This document shows, piece by piece, positions 11,500-23,169 of a DNA stretch of 64,000 bases. Source of the stretch: Leptodactylus fallax (Eukaryota; Chordata; Amphibia; Anura; Leptodactylidae). The stretch is taken from assembly GCA_947044405.1 (NCBI GenBank), contig CAMRHE010000054.1:6029501-6093500 (forward strand), in the 5' to 3' direction. The notes under the pieces were generated by a model, which made no database searches, had not been told where the DNA came from, and saw nothing but the letters and a program-made list of their open reading frames with translations. Every line of letters starts with the position of its first letter. Position 1 is the first letter of the stretch. Both the position numbers and the translations under genes were made by a program.

Positions 11500-12500
11500 C
11501 AAACCCAATGTTATGTCAAAGTGCCCGCACTGATCGTGGCCATTAACCCACATGAGCCTTGGCCAAGTATGACCAAGGTGCCATTTTCCCAGTGGGGCAT
11601 GGGCACCACCATTTTGAACAAGATACAGGAGTGGCGAGTCATTACCATGACAGCCAGGAGCCTATTGAAGACTTCTAGGCTTGTCTGGCATATATTCTGT
11701 TACAAACTGCATTAGGCAGCCTGTAATAGAAGCACCGCAATTTTATAATGCAATTTATAATTGCAATACATTAGCATTACAGTGGATTGTATTAGTGATC
11801 AGACCCACTGGGGGTCTAAAAATGAAAGTTAAAAAAAATATAGAAAAAAAAATGAATAAGAATTAAAAATTTAAATCACCCCCTTTCCCTAAAACATATA
11901 AATATATAAAAGTACAAAAATATAGTAAAACACATACACATTAGGTATCACTGTGTCTGAAAAACACCCAATCTACAAATTTATGAAAATACATTTCCCA
12001 TATGGTGAATACCGTAGTGGGAAAAAAAATCAATAGAGCCGCATAACAGCATTTTTTTTTCTCTGTTTCGTCTCCCATAATGTATGGATAAAATGTGATC
12101 AAAACAATAGACATTCCCAAAATAGCATAAACAAAAAGTACATCTGGCCCCTCAAAAAAGACTGCTTATATATCTGTGTACATGGAAATATAAAAAAGTT
12201 ATGGGTGTCAGAATATGGCTATTCCAAGAAATTTTTTTTGCAAAGTTTTGGATTTTTTTAAGGGGTTAAAACATAAAAAAAACCTAAATAAATTTGTTAT
12301 TGCCATAATTGTACGAGCCCACAAAATACAGGTAACTTATAATTTTGGCTGCATAGTGAACGCTGTAAAAACGAAGTCACTAAGAAAGTCATGCAAATGC
12401 AGTTTTTCTCTAATTCCACCCAATTCTGATTTTTTTTTCAAGCTTTACAGTACATTGTACAGAATATTAAGAGGTACCATTATGAAGTACAATTTGTAAA
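11500..12500 (+). repeat. ~750-1000 bp dispersed repeat, copy 1
   Basis: Landmarks shared with copies at 14450-15320 and 36230-37030 include CACCCCCTTTCCCTA, a CATTAGGTATC-type stretch, a segment around CCATATGGTGAATACCG, and a 3' part with AGCTTTACAGTACATTGTAC. The upstream part (ATGACAGCCAGGAGCC) also recurs at 13460-13500. There is no ORF of note. It is probably a non-autonomous element of high copy number, but I cannot name a superfamily because I see no clear terminal repeats. Confidence 0.7.
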
Positions 12501-12582
12501 ACATTAAAAGGGTTTCCCATCTCCCTGTTTCTGCAGTTTTGCCAGCTCTCTCTTCTTATCACTTCCTGTATTGTTCAGCAAG

Positions 12583-12599
12583 CCGGGGGGGGGGGGGGA
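12583..12599. repeat. Poly-G tract
   Basis: About 15 consecutive G residues are followed by a GA-rich stretch. A similar homopolymer occurs at 55891-55903, and a C run at 18698-18707. Such tracts could adopt G-quadruplex-type structure and often cause sequencing errors. Confidence 0.85.
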
Positions 12600-13199
12600 G
12601 GGAGGTGGCAACAGGACACTAAGAAGTATCACAGTATAGACATTGCCTTTACCATGAGAGATTATTTATTATGATTGTTAGAAATCTAATATAAATGAAG
12701 ATTATTATTATAATCAATAATAAAATAAAATTTATAATAAAATAAATTATTATTTATAGAGCGCCTTTAATTCCATGGTTCTGTACATTTGAGGGTTTAC
12801 ATACAGTACACAAAATACACAAAACCAATACAATACTAAAAGTGACCAACTGGCACATTTTAGTTTAAAATGATATATTTCATGCCTTGAGAAAAGTTGT
12901 AAAAGGAAAGTTGGGTTATATATAATTCTGCTGGTTCTGTTTATTTTCATAGTTAGAATTGAGTAGTTAGGTGAAAGCTGCAAGTAAGTTATTGTGAACT
13001 ACTAATAGATACAACTTTTAAACTTAATGGCTATGATATGGCATGACATGAACAAGCTTAGCTTTGGTGGCCAGCTTAAAAGATGTGTTTCAGTGTAAAA
13101 GAGAAAAGTCCTCCATGCAAAAGTCCTCCGTCTCTTACAGAGACTCTGACACAGATGTGAACGAAGCCCTAATGGTAATGTAATTTATGAGGTAATTGA
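12600..13199. other. Intergenic sequence with a SINE-tail-like piece
   Basis: Around 12735-12800, ATTATTTATAGAGCGCC followed by TTTAATTCCATGG is the reverse complement of text at 20200-20235 (CCATGGAATTAATGG, then GCTATC). This is consistent with the 3' end of a SINE-like repeat in minus orientation. The remainder is unrecognised. Confidence 0.45.
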
Positions 13200-13530
13200 C
13201 TTTTAACACCTTTCTGGTATCCACTGTAACAGTTTGGCGGTTGTCATGTCTAAATACGGTGCCCACTCAGAAGCAGAGCAGGCACCATAAAAAATGGGTC
13301 TTTGCTGTATTACACAACAGAGACCTGGCTGTGAGTTTAAGAGGACTCTAATCACAGGCATGAACTGTTTCTGTGGTCTCCGATTCATTCCTCCCATCCA
13401 TTGGTGTTCCTCACAATTCCCTGCTGATATAACTCGAATACAGCAAGATTGCAGGAACCATCTGGTTACTATGACAGCCGAGAGCCTTCTGAAGTCTCCT
13501 AGGCCTGCCAAAGGAATAATTATTGAGTCT
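13200..13530 (+). repeat. 5' part of the ~750 bp dispersed repeat
   Basis: The phrases CTATGACAGCCGAGAGCC and CTTCTGAAGTCTCC parallel 11645-11690 (CATGACAGCCAGGAGCC, TATTGAAGACTTC). ORFs on both strands here (87 and 127 codons) are mirror readings of the repeat, with no recognisable domain. Confidence 0.5.
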
Positions 13531-13539
13531 TGCCCAGTG

Positions 13540-14075
13540 GTGAAACTATTGACGTAGCAGCCGTAGCATCTGCTACAGGGGTCCACAACCTTAGGGCCTT
13601 TTTGTTTGTTTTATTTTAAATAGGCTGTTAACTGCTGAAATTACTCCAGCAGGTAACAGGCCCTATTTACTTACCAATCCTCACTCATGCCCACGGTCGC
13701 CTCTGCTTCCGAAACTGCTATTATTATACTGTGGGGTCTCTTCACACCCCAGAATATAATGATTGGAGACCCAGAGAAGGTGAATAAACATAAAAAACAG
13801 TCCTACTCACCTCTCCTGGTCTCCACCGCTGGTTTTCTTCAATGACATTACAGATGTCACGTGGGTCAGGCCGGCATCACGACGCATAGTGATGCCAGTG
13901 TAACCCATGTCTGTGATGTCATTGAAGAGGGGCAAAGACCAGCCCCAGAACACAGTAACAGTTTTTTATGTTTGATCACCTCCCCTGAGCCTCCGCATAT
14001 TATTCTGAAGATCCCAGAGTATAATAGTTCATAGGTGGTAAACCCAAAAAATTTCGGGTTCTACCTAAGGAGCTG
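13540..14075 (+). repeat. Composite repeat body with inverted AGGTGA/TCACCT module
   Basis: This contains AGGTGAATAAACATAAAA at about 13780 and TACTCACCTCTCCTGG at about 13803, then an arm pair around GACATTACAGATGTCAC and CTGTGATGTCATTG. TTATACTGTGGGGTC and CAGAATATAATG sit at the borders. The same modules recur at 20290-20545, 23390-23700 and 54700-55100. It lies directly before the 31-bp minisatellite, as at 23.8 kb. Confidence 0.65.
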
Positions 14076-14420
14076 CTGTGTGACATTATACTGTCTGAAG
14101 GGTCTGCTATGGGACATTATACTGTGTGGAGGAACCGGTATGGGACATTATATTGTGTGGAGGGGACACTATGGGACATTATACTGTGTGGAGGGGCCGC
14201 TATGGGACATTATACTGAGTGGAGGGGCCACTATGGGATATTACACACTCTGGAGGGGCCACTATGGAACATTATACTATATGGAGGCCACTATGGAACA
14301 TTATATTGTGTGAAGAGGCCACTGTGGGACATTACAATGTGTGTAAATGGGGTATTATACCATGTGGGGACCAGGAAAGGGAGCGTTATGCTGTGTGGGG
14401 CCCAGTCTTTGCTAGTTTGC
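14075..14420 (+). repeat. 31-bp-unit minisatellite, clearest copy
   Basis: GGACATTATACTGTGTGG recurs with a spacing of 31 bp from about 14111 on (units near 14111, 14142, 14173 and 14204), for about nine units. Each unit continues with AGGGGCCACTATG. Because 31 is not a multiple of three, repeated reading cycles through all frames, and the stop-free unit yields overlapping ORFs of 83-117 codons rich in Gly, Tyr, Trp and His. These are not genes. Confidence 0.93.
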
Positions 14421-14449
14421 TATGCCCCTGGTCTTGCCTGTGTCAGGCT

Positions 14450-15320
14450 TCAACAGTTTTAAAGGAATAATATTTAAAATATAAAAAAATAAAAATCATA
14501 TAAAAATATAAAAAAGTAAAAATTCATATCCCCTCATTCCCTAGAATGGATATAAAAATAAACATAAACATATTAAGCGTTAGGTATCCTTGCCTCTGAT
14601 AATTCTCAAATGCTCAAAATTTAAAAATATTATGGTGAACAAAATGGTGTAAATAAAAACAACAAACTACATCTTGTGATGCAATAAAAGACGCCTTACA
14701 CTAGGTTCACACTAGGGTTTCCGTCCTTCGGGTCCGCATGGGGACCCAAAAGACAGAAACCCTGTCCACTTAAAAAGTAGTTACATGCGGAAACCCATGG
14801 ATTCCATAGACTATAATGGAGTCCTCCTAAAGTCCTCCTTGACTTTTCTTTCTGCAGATTTAAAGAGGACCTTTCATGTCCTCATGAATATGCGGTTTTA
14901 TATACCCCTAGAAAGCCAACTGTATGCTGAATTCAGCAAACTGTCGGCTTGCCCGGTATGTGCCCCAGGGTTGGAGATATCGGTGCCATAATTTTTTTGC
15001 ATTTTGCTTTTTTTTTTTTACGGTTTTTTTTTTTTTTTTGTAAAGGTATATACATTTGGTATTGCTGCATCACAACTTGAAAAATATAATGAACATAGTT
15101 ATTTGTACCGCACAGTTAGCACTACAAAAACAAAACCCTTAAGAAATTGGCTAATTCAAGCCCATTTTTGAAGTTTTTCCAGCTTCCCAGTACATTATAC
15201 AGAACATTAAATGTTACCATTACAAAGTACAATTTGTCCTGCAAAAATATGTCATCATACAGCTTTGTTAATGGAAAAATAAAAAAGTTATGGCTTTTGG
15301 AAAGAGGGGAGTAAAAGACA
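14450..15320 (+). repeat. ~750 bp dispersed repeat, copy 2, with MITEs inside
   Basis: The left part (ATCCCCTCATTCCCTAG, TTAAGCGTTAGGTATCC) and right part (CATTTGGTATTGCTGC, CCCAGTACATTATACAG, AAAAAGTTATGGC) match copies at 11500 and 36230. The middle is replaced by two MITE halves: 14700-14850 (CACTAGGTTCACACTAGG) and 14860-14992 (TTTAAAGAGGACCTTTCATG). The sequence at 15000-15040 is T-rich. Confidence 0.65.
14860..14992. mobile_element. Half of a TTAA MITE
   Basis: The text from TTTAAAGAGGACCTTTCATG through GATATCGGTGCC corresponds to one arm of the palindromic MITEs at 30963-31401 and 59068-59530. The second arm is missing. Confidence 0.6.
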
Positions 15321-15699
15321 ATAATGTAAAAAATAGGATGAGAAGGAATTGTTCACAGTAGGGTCATTGATGGTCTTGACTTTGCTTGAATAGTAAGGTA
15401 GAGCATGCTGTCTGACCAGTTGCTCTATGTGAAGAAATTACCTACAATTTCACGTGCTGCTGTGAGTGTTATACACACGTGGACAAAATTGTTGGTACCC
15501 CTCGTTTATTGAAAGAAAAACCCACAATGGTCACAGAAATAATTTGAATCTGACAAAAGTAATAATATATAAAAAATTTATGAAAATGAACAAATGAAAA
15601 TCAGACATTGCTTTTCAGCCATGCTTCAACAGAACTTTTTAACAAAGAAAACTCATGAAACAGGCCTGGACAGAAATGATGGTACCCTTAACTTAATAT

Positions 15700-17150
<1,451 letters not shown>

Positions 17151-17403
17151 GAGTGTGGTACTCACCATGTCACCAAACAGCACAGTGAGTATCTGTAGCC
17201 CTATATACAGGCCCACTGACTGATTACAAGATTGTAGACACCTGTGATGCTAATTAGTGGACACACCTTGATTTAACATGTCCCTTTGGTCACATCATTT
17301 TCAGGGGTACCATCATTTCTGTCCAGGCCTGTTTCATGAGTTTTCTTTTAAAAAAAAATCTTTTGAAGCATGGTTGAAAAGCAATGTCTGACTTTCATTT
17401 GTT

Positions 17404-18330
17404 TTTTACATTATTTAACATATAGTATTTGTATGCTTTATATGTGGAATTGGGACAACCCTCAGAAAAGTTCATGGTTTATTGTTGGACATAAAGCCAG
17501 ACCAGTGATAATTTCCTGGAGGGATTCCACCCTGGCCAGATGCTTCATAATAACCACTGAAGTGCATCCTCTGGTTATACTGTTGTAAGTGTACATGTTT
17601 TAGTGTATTAATCATTTTATCTTGATAAAAAATGTGATGCTAGAAATATGTTTTAAACCCATTACAGTCTCATCAGGTTCACAAATAGATCATAAAGGTC
17701 ACCACCATTTTTAAAAAAAAAAGACATTGGCCACACATCCAAATATTATACATTGATCTATGCTTCTCAGCAAAAGCTACATAAATGAACATGATGTTCT
17801 TAGTAGCCACTTCATGGTGACCTCTGTATAGTAGCCCCTACACAATTGCTGTAGTGCTCTGCCTGTGGGGTGGTCCAGAGTCTGGGGGATTAGACTGGCA
17901 TCAGGGGTGCTGTTGGGTTGCTGAGTTGCTCCCCTAGGGATGCTGTGCTGCAATGGTGGCGGTTGCCATGAAGTGCCACACCCAATATAGTAGGAACCCA
18001 CTATATAGAGGTTTCCATGAACTTGCTAATCGGATTATACATCTTGATACTAAGACCCTTATGTTCACTTTAGTAGATGTTACTGAGAAGGAAAGATCAA
18101 TGTATAATATTTGAATATTCAGTTCATGTTGTTTTTCATGTTAGACCATGAAGATCACTTCATTTTCACTATTGTTATTCCATTTGTTTGAGACCTAGTT
18201 TATTATGGGACAAGCTGAAGGTTGTTATTAATTCTGCATAGAGATACATAACTTACCAAGTTGCTGGGACCCAGCACCTACCATGTGCACAGACTGGTGG
18301 ACTGTGTACTGTATGTTGCTGTTATGAATT
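17404..18330. other. Uncharacterised intergenic sequence
   Basis: No gene or known repeat could be supported. A minus-strand ORF of 74 codons (17777-18001) matches nothing I recognise. Confidence 0.45.
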
Positions 18331-18430
18331 GCTACTGTGTGACATCTGCCATGTGCATTACAACTGTGTGGACATTCACCCTGTGGTTTGCAACTGTGTG
18401 GGCATCTACCCTTTGGACCACAACTGTTTC
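18331..18430. repeat. 30-bp tandem repeat, about 3.3 units
   Basis: Units begin near 18331, 18361 and 18391, with a partial one at 18421. Each starts CAACTGTGTG or close to it, followed by GACATCT/GACATTC-like text. The 30-bp period keeps one frame open, but three units are not evidence of a gene. Confidence 0.8.
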
Positions 18431-18859
18431 TATGGGCAAAGGCCTAGTGGACTAAAGAAGTAGTTCTGTCTTATTAAGCTAACCCCTATCAACTGGTAAA
18501 TTACTAAATAGGCAGGGGTCTATCAGCTGGAACCCCAAAGATCACAAGAACAGTTATTATACTCCTCTGAATGAAGCATGTGTGTCTGCTCTTGTCACTT
18601 CTATGGCAATGTTTGAAATAGTTGAGTAGAGTACTCAGCAATCTCCATCAGTGCCACAGTGAAAGTGTGCATGCTCGACCTGAAAATTAAAATTGCGCCC
18701 CCCCCCCCAAGATGAAAAATTAGGCTTAACTGGTACTGCGCATACATACCATTCAGCACTGAAGCCACCTAACTGAGATATGTCACTGAGCCATCCAGCA
18801 CATGCACAGTGATTTAAAGAAACTCAGGATAAACAGTATACTTAGCTGCAGTGCTTAAC

Positions 18860-19274
18860 TTAAAGGGGTTGTCCAGGAATTGGACAAACTCCGGAGAGGT
18901 CCGGAGCAGGTGTAACATGCCAAAAAATATACTCATCTGTGCTTGACACTTCAGTGTCTGCCACCGCAGCCCGTTTGGATGCTCGGCATGCCTTGGTCTC
19001 TGGAAACCCTAAACTCCACTTGACCGCTGAGATCAATCAGAAGCCTCAGCAATCACTGGAGAGGGAACAGTGACCTATGTGAGTGACATCACCGATTCCT
19101 CTCCAGTGACCACTGAGGTCGCTGAGTGGGGTGCAGGATTTCCACGGACCGGATGGGCTGCAGCAGTGGACATCAGAGTGCCAGGGACAGGAACTATGTT
19201 TTTGTTTTTTTTTTTTATGCTACACCTGTCCCAGCCCCTCCGGAGTTTGTCCAATTCCTGGAAAACTCTTTTAA
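18860..19274. mobile_element. TTAA-flanked palindromic MITE
   Basis: The left end is TTAAAGGGGTTGTCCAGGAA and the right end is TTCCTGGAAAACTCTTTTAA. Next to them the arms carry TTGGACAAACTCCGGAG and CTCCGGAGTTTGTCCAA, an exact 17-bp inverted repeat. TTAA at both edges suggests piggyBac-type mobilisation. A related left end lies at 46709. Non-coding; the 83- and 98-codon ORFs inside are mirror readings. Confidence 0.8.
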
Positions 19275-19279
19275 GAATA

Positions 19280-19450
19280 ATGTCCAATAGTACACACTGT
19301 ATAACGTCCCATAGTGGTCTTTTCACACAATATAATATCCCACAGCAGCCCCTTCACACAGTATAATGTATCATATGGCCTCCACACAGTATAATGTCCC
19401 ATAGTGGCCTCCATACAGAATAATGACCCATAGCGGCCCTCTGTGAAAAT
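19280..19450 (-). repeat. 31-bp-unit minisatellite, short inverted array
   Basis: Units such as CACACAGTATAATGTCCC recur about every 31-33 bp, for about five copies. Orientation is opposite to 14075-14420. Confidence 0.82.
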
Positions 19451-19721
19451 TCCTAACCAGTGGAGCTGCCTGAACTCAAAAGCACAGGGACTTTTGGGGG
19501 TTCTGTTTCCAACATGGGCTGGTGCATCCCTCCTTACACAACCTGGTGCCTCTAAGCTCCCCCAGAGTCACCATACTGATGCGCAAACACCTGTTCTACA
19601 CTGGACAGGATGGGTCAGAACTCCCAAGTACTCTGATAGTTTAAGCCTCCCAGAGAAGATAGGATTACAGGTGCCTGTTACAGTACCAGAATAGCATATT
19701 ATAATAGCTATTTTTTCCATA

Positions 19722-20165
19722 ATGGAACATATGCAAAAACTCATAGACCAAATGCAAGGTCTAACCTAGCTGGTCCAGGATTTGGCTGTAATGTTTCAAC
19801 AGCAGGGAAATCACAACCTCAAGTCCCATTTGCATCCACTGTTCCCATGGAACTCAAAATAAATCTTCTAGAAAATTGCAAATGATATTTTCGTCTGCGA
19901 CCCCACTATTCAGATAATGAACAGCAACAGGTTGGCATCATCATTTACTTCTTGCAAGGAGGCCCTCATGCTTCAGAACTTTTTTCTGATTTTCCCTACT
20001 CTGGGACTGCTTTATGACGAACCTCATCTTACAACCATAGATGAATCCAATCTGCTTTCCCTCCGCCAAGGCCGCTGTCCTACTGGGGATTACTGTTCTG
20101 AATTCAGAAGGTGGTTTCTCAGTGGAATGATGCAGCTCTCAGGTGTCAGTTTTTTCAAGGCCTGC
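19722..20165 (+). pseudogene. Ty3/gypsy gag fragment, decayed
   Basis: This would be the structural Gag protein of a Ty3/gypsy LTR retrotransposon. Translation from the ATG at 19722 gives MEHMQKLIDQMQGLT, then a stop. Further on, in shifting frames, come YFRLRPHYSD, QQQVGIIIYFLQG and SLRQGRCPTGDYCSEFRRW. The capsid-like region with an LRQG...EFRRW pattern is typical of this gag group. At least one stop and one frameshift break it. The upstream 19460-19720 stretch ends with GCCTGTTACAGT, similar to CTGTTACAGT at 63454, so it may retain LTR-end sequence. A SINE-like tail follows at once. Confidence 0.75.
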
Positions 20166-20184
20166 TATACTGTTATGATATGTA

Positions 20185-20265
20185 AACCCTCAAATGTAAA
20201 GCTCCATGGAATTAATGGTGCTATCTAAATAAGTAATAATAGTAACAACAATAATAATATTCTCT
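20185..20265 (+). mobile_element. SINE 3' tail fragment
   Basis: AAAGCTCCATGGAATTAATG followed by GTGCTATCTAAATAAGTAA and an AATAATAAT-rich tail matches the 3' end of the SINE at 8798-9069 (reverse complement TAAAGCTGCGGAATATGATG). A 5' scrap of a SINE head, CTAACCACTGAGCCACC, is at about 20552-20570 in the opposite orientation. Confidence 0.6.
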
Positions 20266-20284
20266 CTGGAGCAAATATCAAAAA

Positions 20285-20560
20285 TCGGGGGGTATCTTCA
20301 AATCCCAGAATATAATGAGTGAAGGCCCAGGGGAGGTGATTAAACATAACAAACAAGGTTACTCACCTCCCCTGAGCTCTGGTGCTGGTCTTCAGGCCTC
20401 AGTAGTCTTCGACATAACTCATGATGTCTCTGAGACTGGAAAAGGCCCAAATTCTGGCGCGGGAGCCCAGAGGAAGGTGAGTAACACTGGTTTTTATGTT
20501 TGCACACCTTCACTAGGTCTCCGCTCATTATACTGTGGGGTCCTAAACAGTCCTAACCAC
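20285..20560. repeat. Composite-repeat body module
   Basis: AGGTGATTAAACATAACA and TACTCACCTCCCCTGAGC form one half, and AGGTGAGTAACACTGG with CGCTCATTATACTGTGGGG the other. The same layout is seen at 13780-13990 and 23390-23700. Confidence 0.6.
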
Positions 20561-21072
20561 TGAGCCACCCTGCTGTCCATGTATAACCAGATTTTCACAA
20601 TAGAACATAAAACATATATCAGAAATTAAAAGTTTGATATTTTTCTATTTCATTTGAAATTAACTAATTTTAAAGATTGATGACAGCAACACATAACACT
20701 CAATAAAGTTGGTCCAGGGTAAATAAAAGGCTAGGAAAGAAACTAATGGAAAAAAATCTGGAGTGTCAATTTTCAACTACATCACATGACTGTGTGTAAA
20801 AAGAGCATGTTAGAGGTAGAGGTTCCTTCATCTGTGAAAAACTACATCTAAAAATTGTGGAACAATTTCATAAAAATGTTCCTCAAAGTAAAATTGCAAA
20901 GATCAGGACATCAGTACATAAGATCAGCAAAAGAGAGTCTGGAGAAATCCAAGTGAACAAAGGACAAAGCTGACAGTCAGTACTGGATGCTTATTATCTA
21001 CAGGCCCACAGGTGGAACTGTATTAAAAATAGCTTTGAATTGGTAATGCAAATCACAGAATGGGCTCAGGAA

Positions 21073-22629
21073 TACAGTGATTGCAAAAGTATTCATACCC
21101 CTTATGAACTTAAATGTATTTTATTGAGATTTTAAGTGATAGACCAACACAACGTAGCACATAATTGTGAAGTGTAATGAAAATGATACATGGTTTTCAA
21201 AATTTTAATCATATAAAATCTGAAAAGTGTGATGTGCAAAAGTATTCAGCCCCCTGTACTCTGATACCCTAAATAAAATCCAGTGCAATTAATTACCTTA
21301 AGAAGTCACTTAATTAGTTAATAGAGTCCAGCTGTGTGTAATTTAGTCTCAGTATAAATACATTTGTTCTGTGAAGGCCTCAGTGGTTTGTTAGAGAAGA
21401 CCAAGGAACTCATCATACAGGTCAGAGATAAAGTTGGGGAGACGTTCAATGCAGGGTTAGGTTATAAAAACATATCCCAAGCTTTGAGTATCCCAAGGAG
21501 CACAGTTCAATCCATCATTCAAAAATGAAAAAAATATTCTACAACTGCAAACCTTCCAAGACATGGCCGTTCACCTAAACTTACAGATTGAACAAGGAGA
21601 GCACTGGTCAGAAAAGAAGTCAAGAGGCCCATGGTCATACTGGAGCAGCTGCAGAAATCCACAGCTCAGGTAGAAGAATCTGTCCACAGGAGAACTATAA
21701 GTCATGCACATCACAAATCTGACCTTTATGGAAGAGTGGCAAGAAGAAAACCATTGTTGAAAGAAAGACATAAGAGGTGCAGTTTGCAGTTTTCCACAAG
21801 CCATATAGAGGACACAGCAAACATGTGGAAGAAGGTGCTCTGATCAGATGAGACCAAAGTTGAACTTTTTGGCCTTTGCAAAGCGCTATGTGTGGCAGAA
21901 AAATAACACTGCTCATCACCCTGAACATACCATCCTCACCGTGAAACATGGTGGTGGCAGCATCATGCTGTAGGGATTCTTTACCTCAGCAGAGACAGGG
22001 AAGCTGGTTAGAGTTGATAGAAGATGAATGGAGCTAAATACAAGGCAATCCTGGAAGAAAACCTGTTGGAGGCTGCAAAAGACTTGAGACTGGGAAGGAG
22101 ATTAATCTTCCAGCAAGACAATGACCCTAAACATACAGCCAGAGCTACAGTGGATTGGTTTAGATCAAAGAATATTCATGTGTTAGAATGGCCCAGTCAA
22201 AGTCCAGACCTAAATCCCATTATGCATCTGTGGCAAGACATGAAAATTGCTGTTCACAGATGCTCTCCATCCAATCTGGCTGAGCTTAAGCTATTTTGCA
22301 AAGAAGAATGGGCAAAAATCTCAGTCTCTAGATGCGCAAAGCTGGTAGATACATACCCCAAAAGACTTGCAGCTGTAATTGCAGCGAAAGGCGGCTCTAC
22401 AAAGTATTGATATAGGCGGCTGAATACTTTTGCATGTCACACTTTTCATATTTTTATTTGATTAAAATTTTGATAACAATGTATCATTTTCGTTCCACTT
22501 CACAATTATCTGTTACTTTGTGCTCGTCTAGCACTTAAACTCTCAATAAAATACATTTAAGTTTGTGGTTGTAAGGTGACAAAATGTGAAAAAGTTCAAG
22601 GGGTATGAATACTTTTGCTAGCCACTGTA
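21073..22629 (+). mobile_element. Tc1-like transposon, family B, full length but mutated
   Basis: The element is 1,557 bp and bounded by TA. It begins TACAGTGATTGCAAAAGTAT and ends ATACTTTTGCTAGCCACTGT. Terminal inverted repeats run for roughly 200 bp; the left repeat includes AAGTGTGATGTGCAAAAGTA and the right includes TACTTTTGCATGTCACACTT. Long repeats that carry the end motif at both the outer and inner edge match the IR/DR organisation of the Sleeping Beauty-type Tc1 group. A second, deleted copy is at 56738-57726. Confidence 0.93.
21395..22410 (+). pseudogene. Tc1 transposase, family B, multiple stops
   Basis: The N-terminal paired-like helix-turn-helix is readable (GYKNISQALSIPRSTVQ). 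The usual ATG at the start of the family is not present. A stop follows soon after IIQK, another after LTD, and one interrupts the first catalytic motif ([13 protein letters not shown] replaces TGG). The C-terminal 128 codons (22024-22410) are open and contain [14 protein letters not shown] and SPDLNPIMHLW. In that last motif the usual catalytic Glu after PI is Met, so the DDE triad is also lost. Non-functional. Confidence 0.9.
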
Positions 22630-22639
22630 CATCCAGAAA

Positions 22640-22900
22640 TCATTGTTTGTGAACACAGTTTGCTGTGCAATACACAAATGCAAGCTGTATCATGCAAATA
22701 AGAATCTATATACAACACAGTCCATAAATGCCACTGTCTTCTTTGGGCTAAAGGTCCTTTAGGCAGGGGCCCCAACGTGGTGCAAACTTTTTACAGTCCC
22801 TGCAAAGTGGATGTGATTCTAGCAAATCTATCAATTATATCTACAGAAACGCCAGTGGTTTTCCTATAGGTATAATAGAAGCAGAAAGTGCACAAAGGTA
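22640..22900. other. Uncharacterised sequence between two transposon relics
   Basis: Nothing identified except that it precedes a transposase relic and may contain its degraded N-terminus. Confidence 0.35.
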
Positions 22901-22904
22901 ACCC

Positions 22905-23165
22905 CGCTACGTGAGGCCTTAACTTTAAAGTGGACTAAGGAAAAATGGAAAATAGTACTATGGTTGGATGAATCAAAATTTAAAATTCTTTATGAAAACC
23001 ACGGACAGCATGTCCTGTGGATTCAAGAGAAGACGACCCATTCAGCTTGTTATCAGCACACAGTTCAAAAGCCTGCATCTCTTGTGTATGGGGTTGTATT
23101 AGTAACTATAGCATGAGCAGTTTATACATATTGAAAGGCACTTTCAATGCTGAGTAGTATATAGA
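22905..23165 (+). pseudogene. Relic of another Tc1-like transposase
   Basis: The plus-strand frame reads KWKIVLWLDESKFKILYENH and then KPASLVYGVVL, followed by stops. W..VLW.DESKF is the first catalytic block of Tc1/mariner transposases, and a PASLxxxG stretch follows it in several subfamilies. No second Asp or Glu motif and no terminal repeats are visible. It is an old fragment truncated at its right by the composite repeat starting near 23170. Confidence 0.65.
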
Positions 23166-23169
23166 GGTT

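Noticed and set aside
13203..13586. Minus-strand ORF of 127 codons
   Set aside because: Mirror reading of the dispersed repeat at 13200-13530; no domain.
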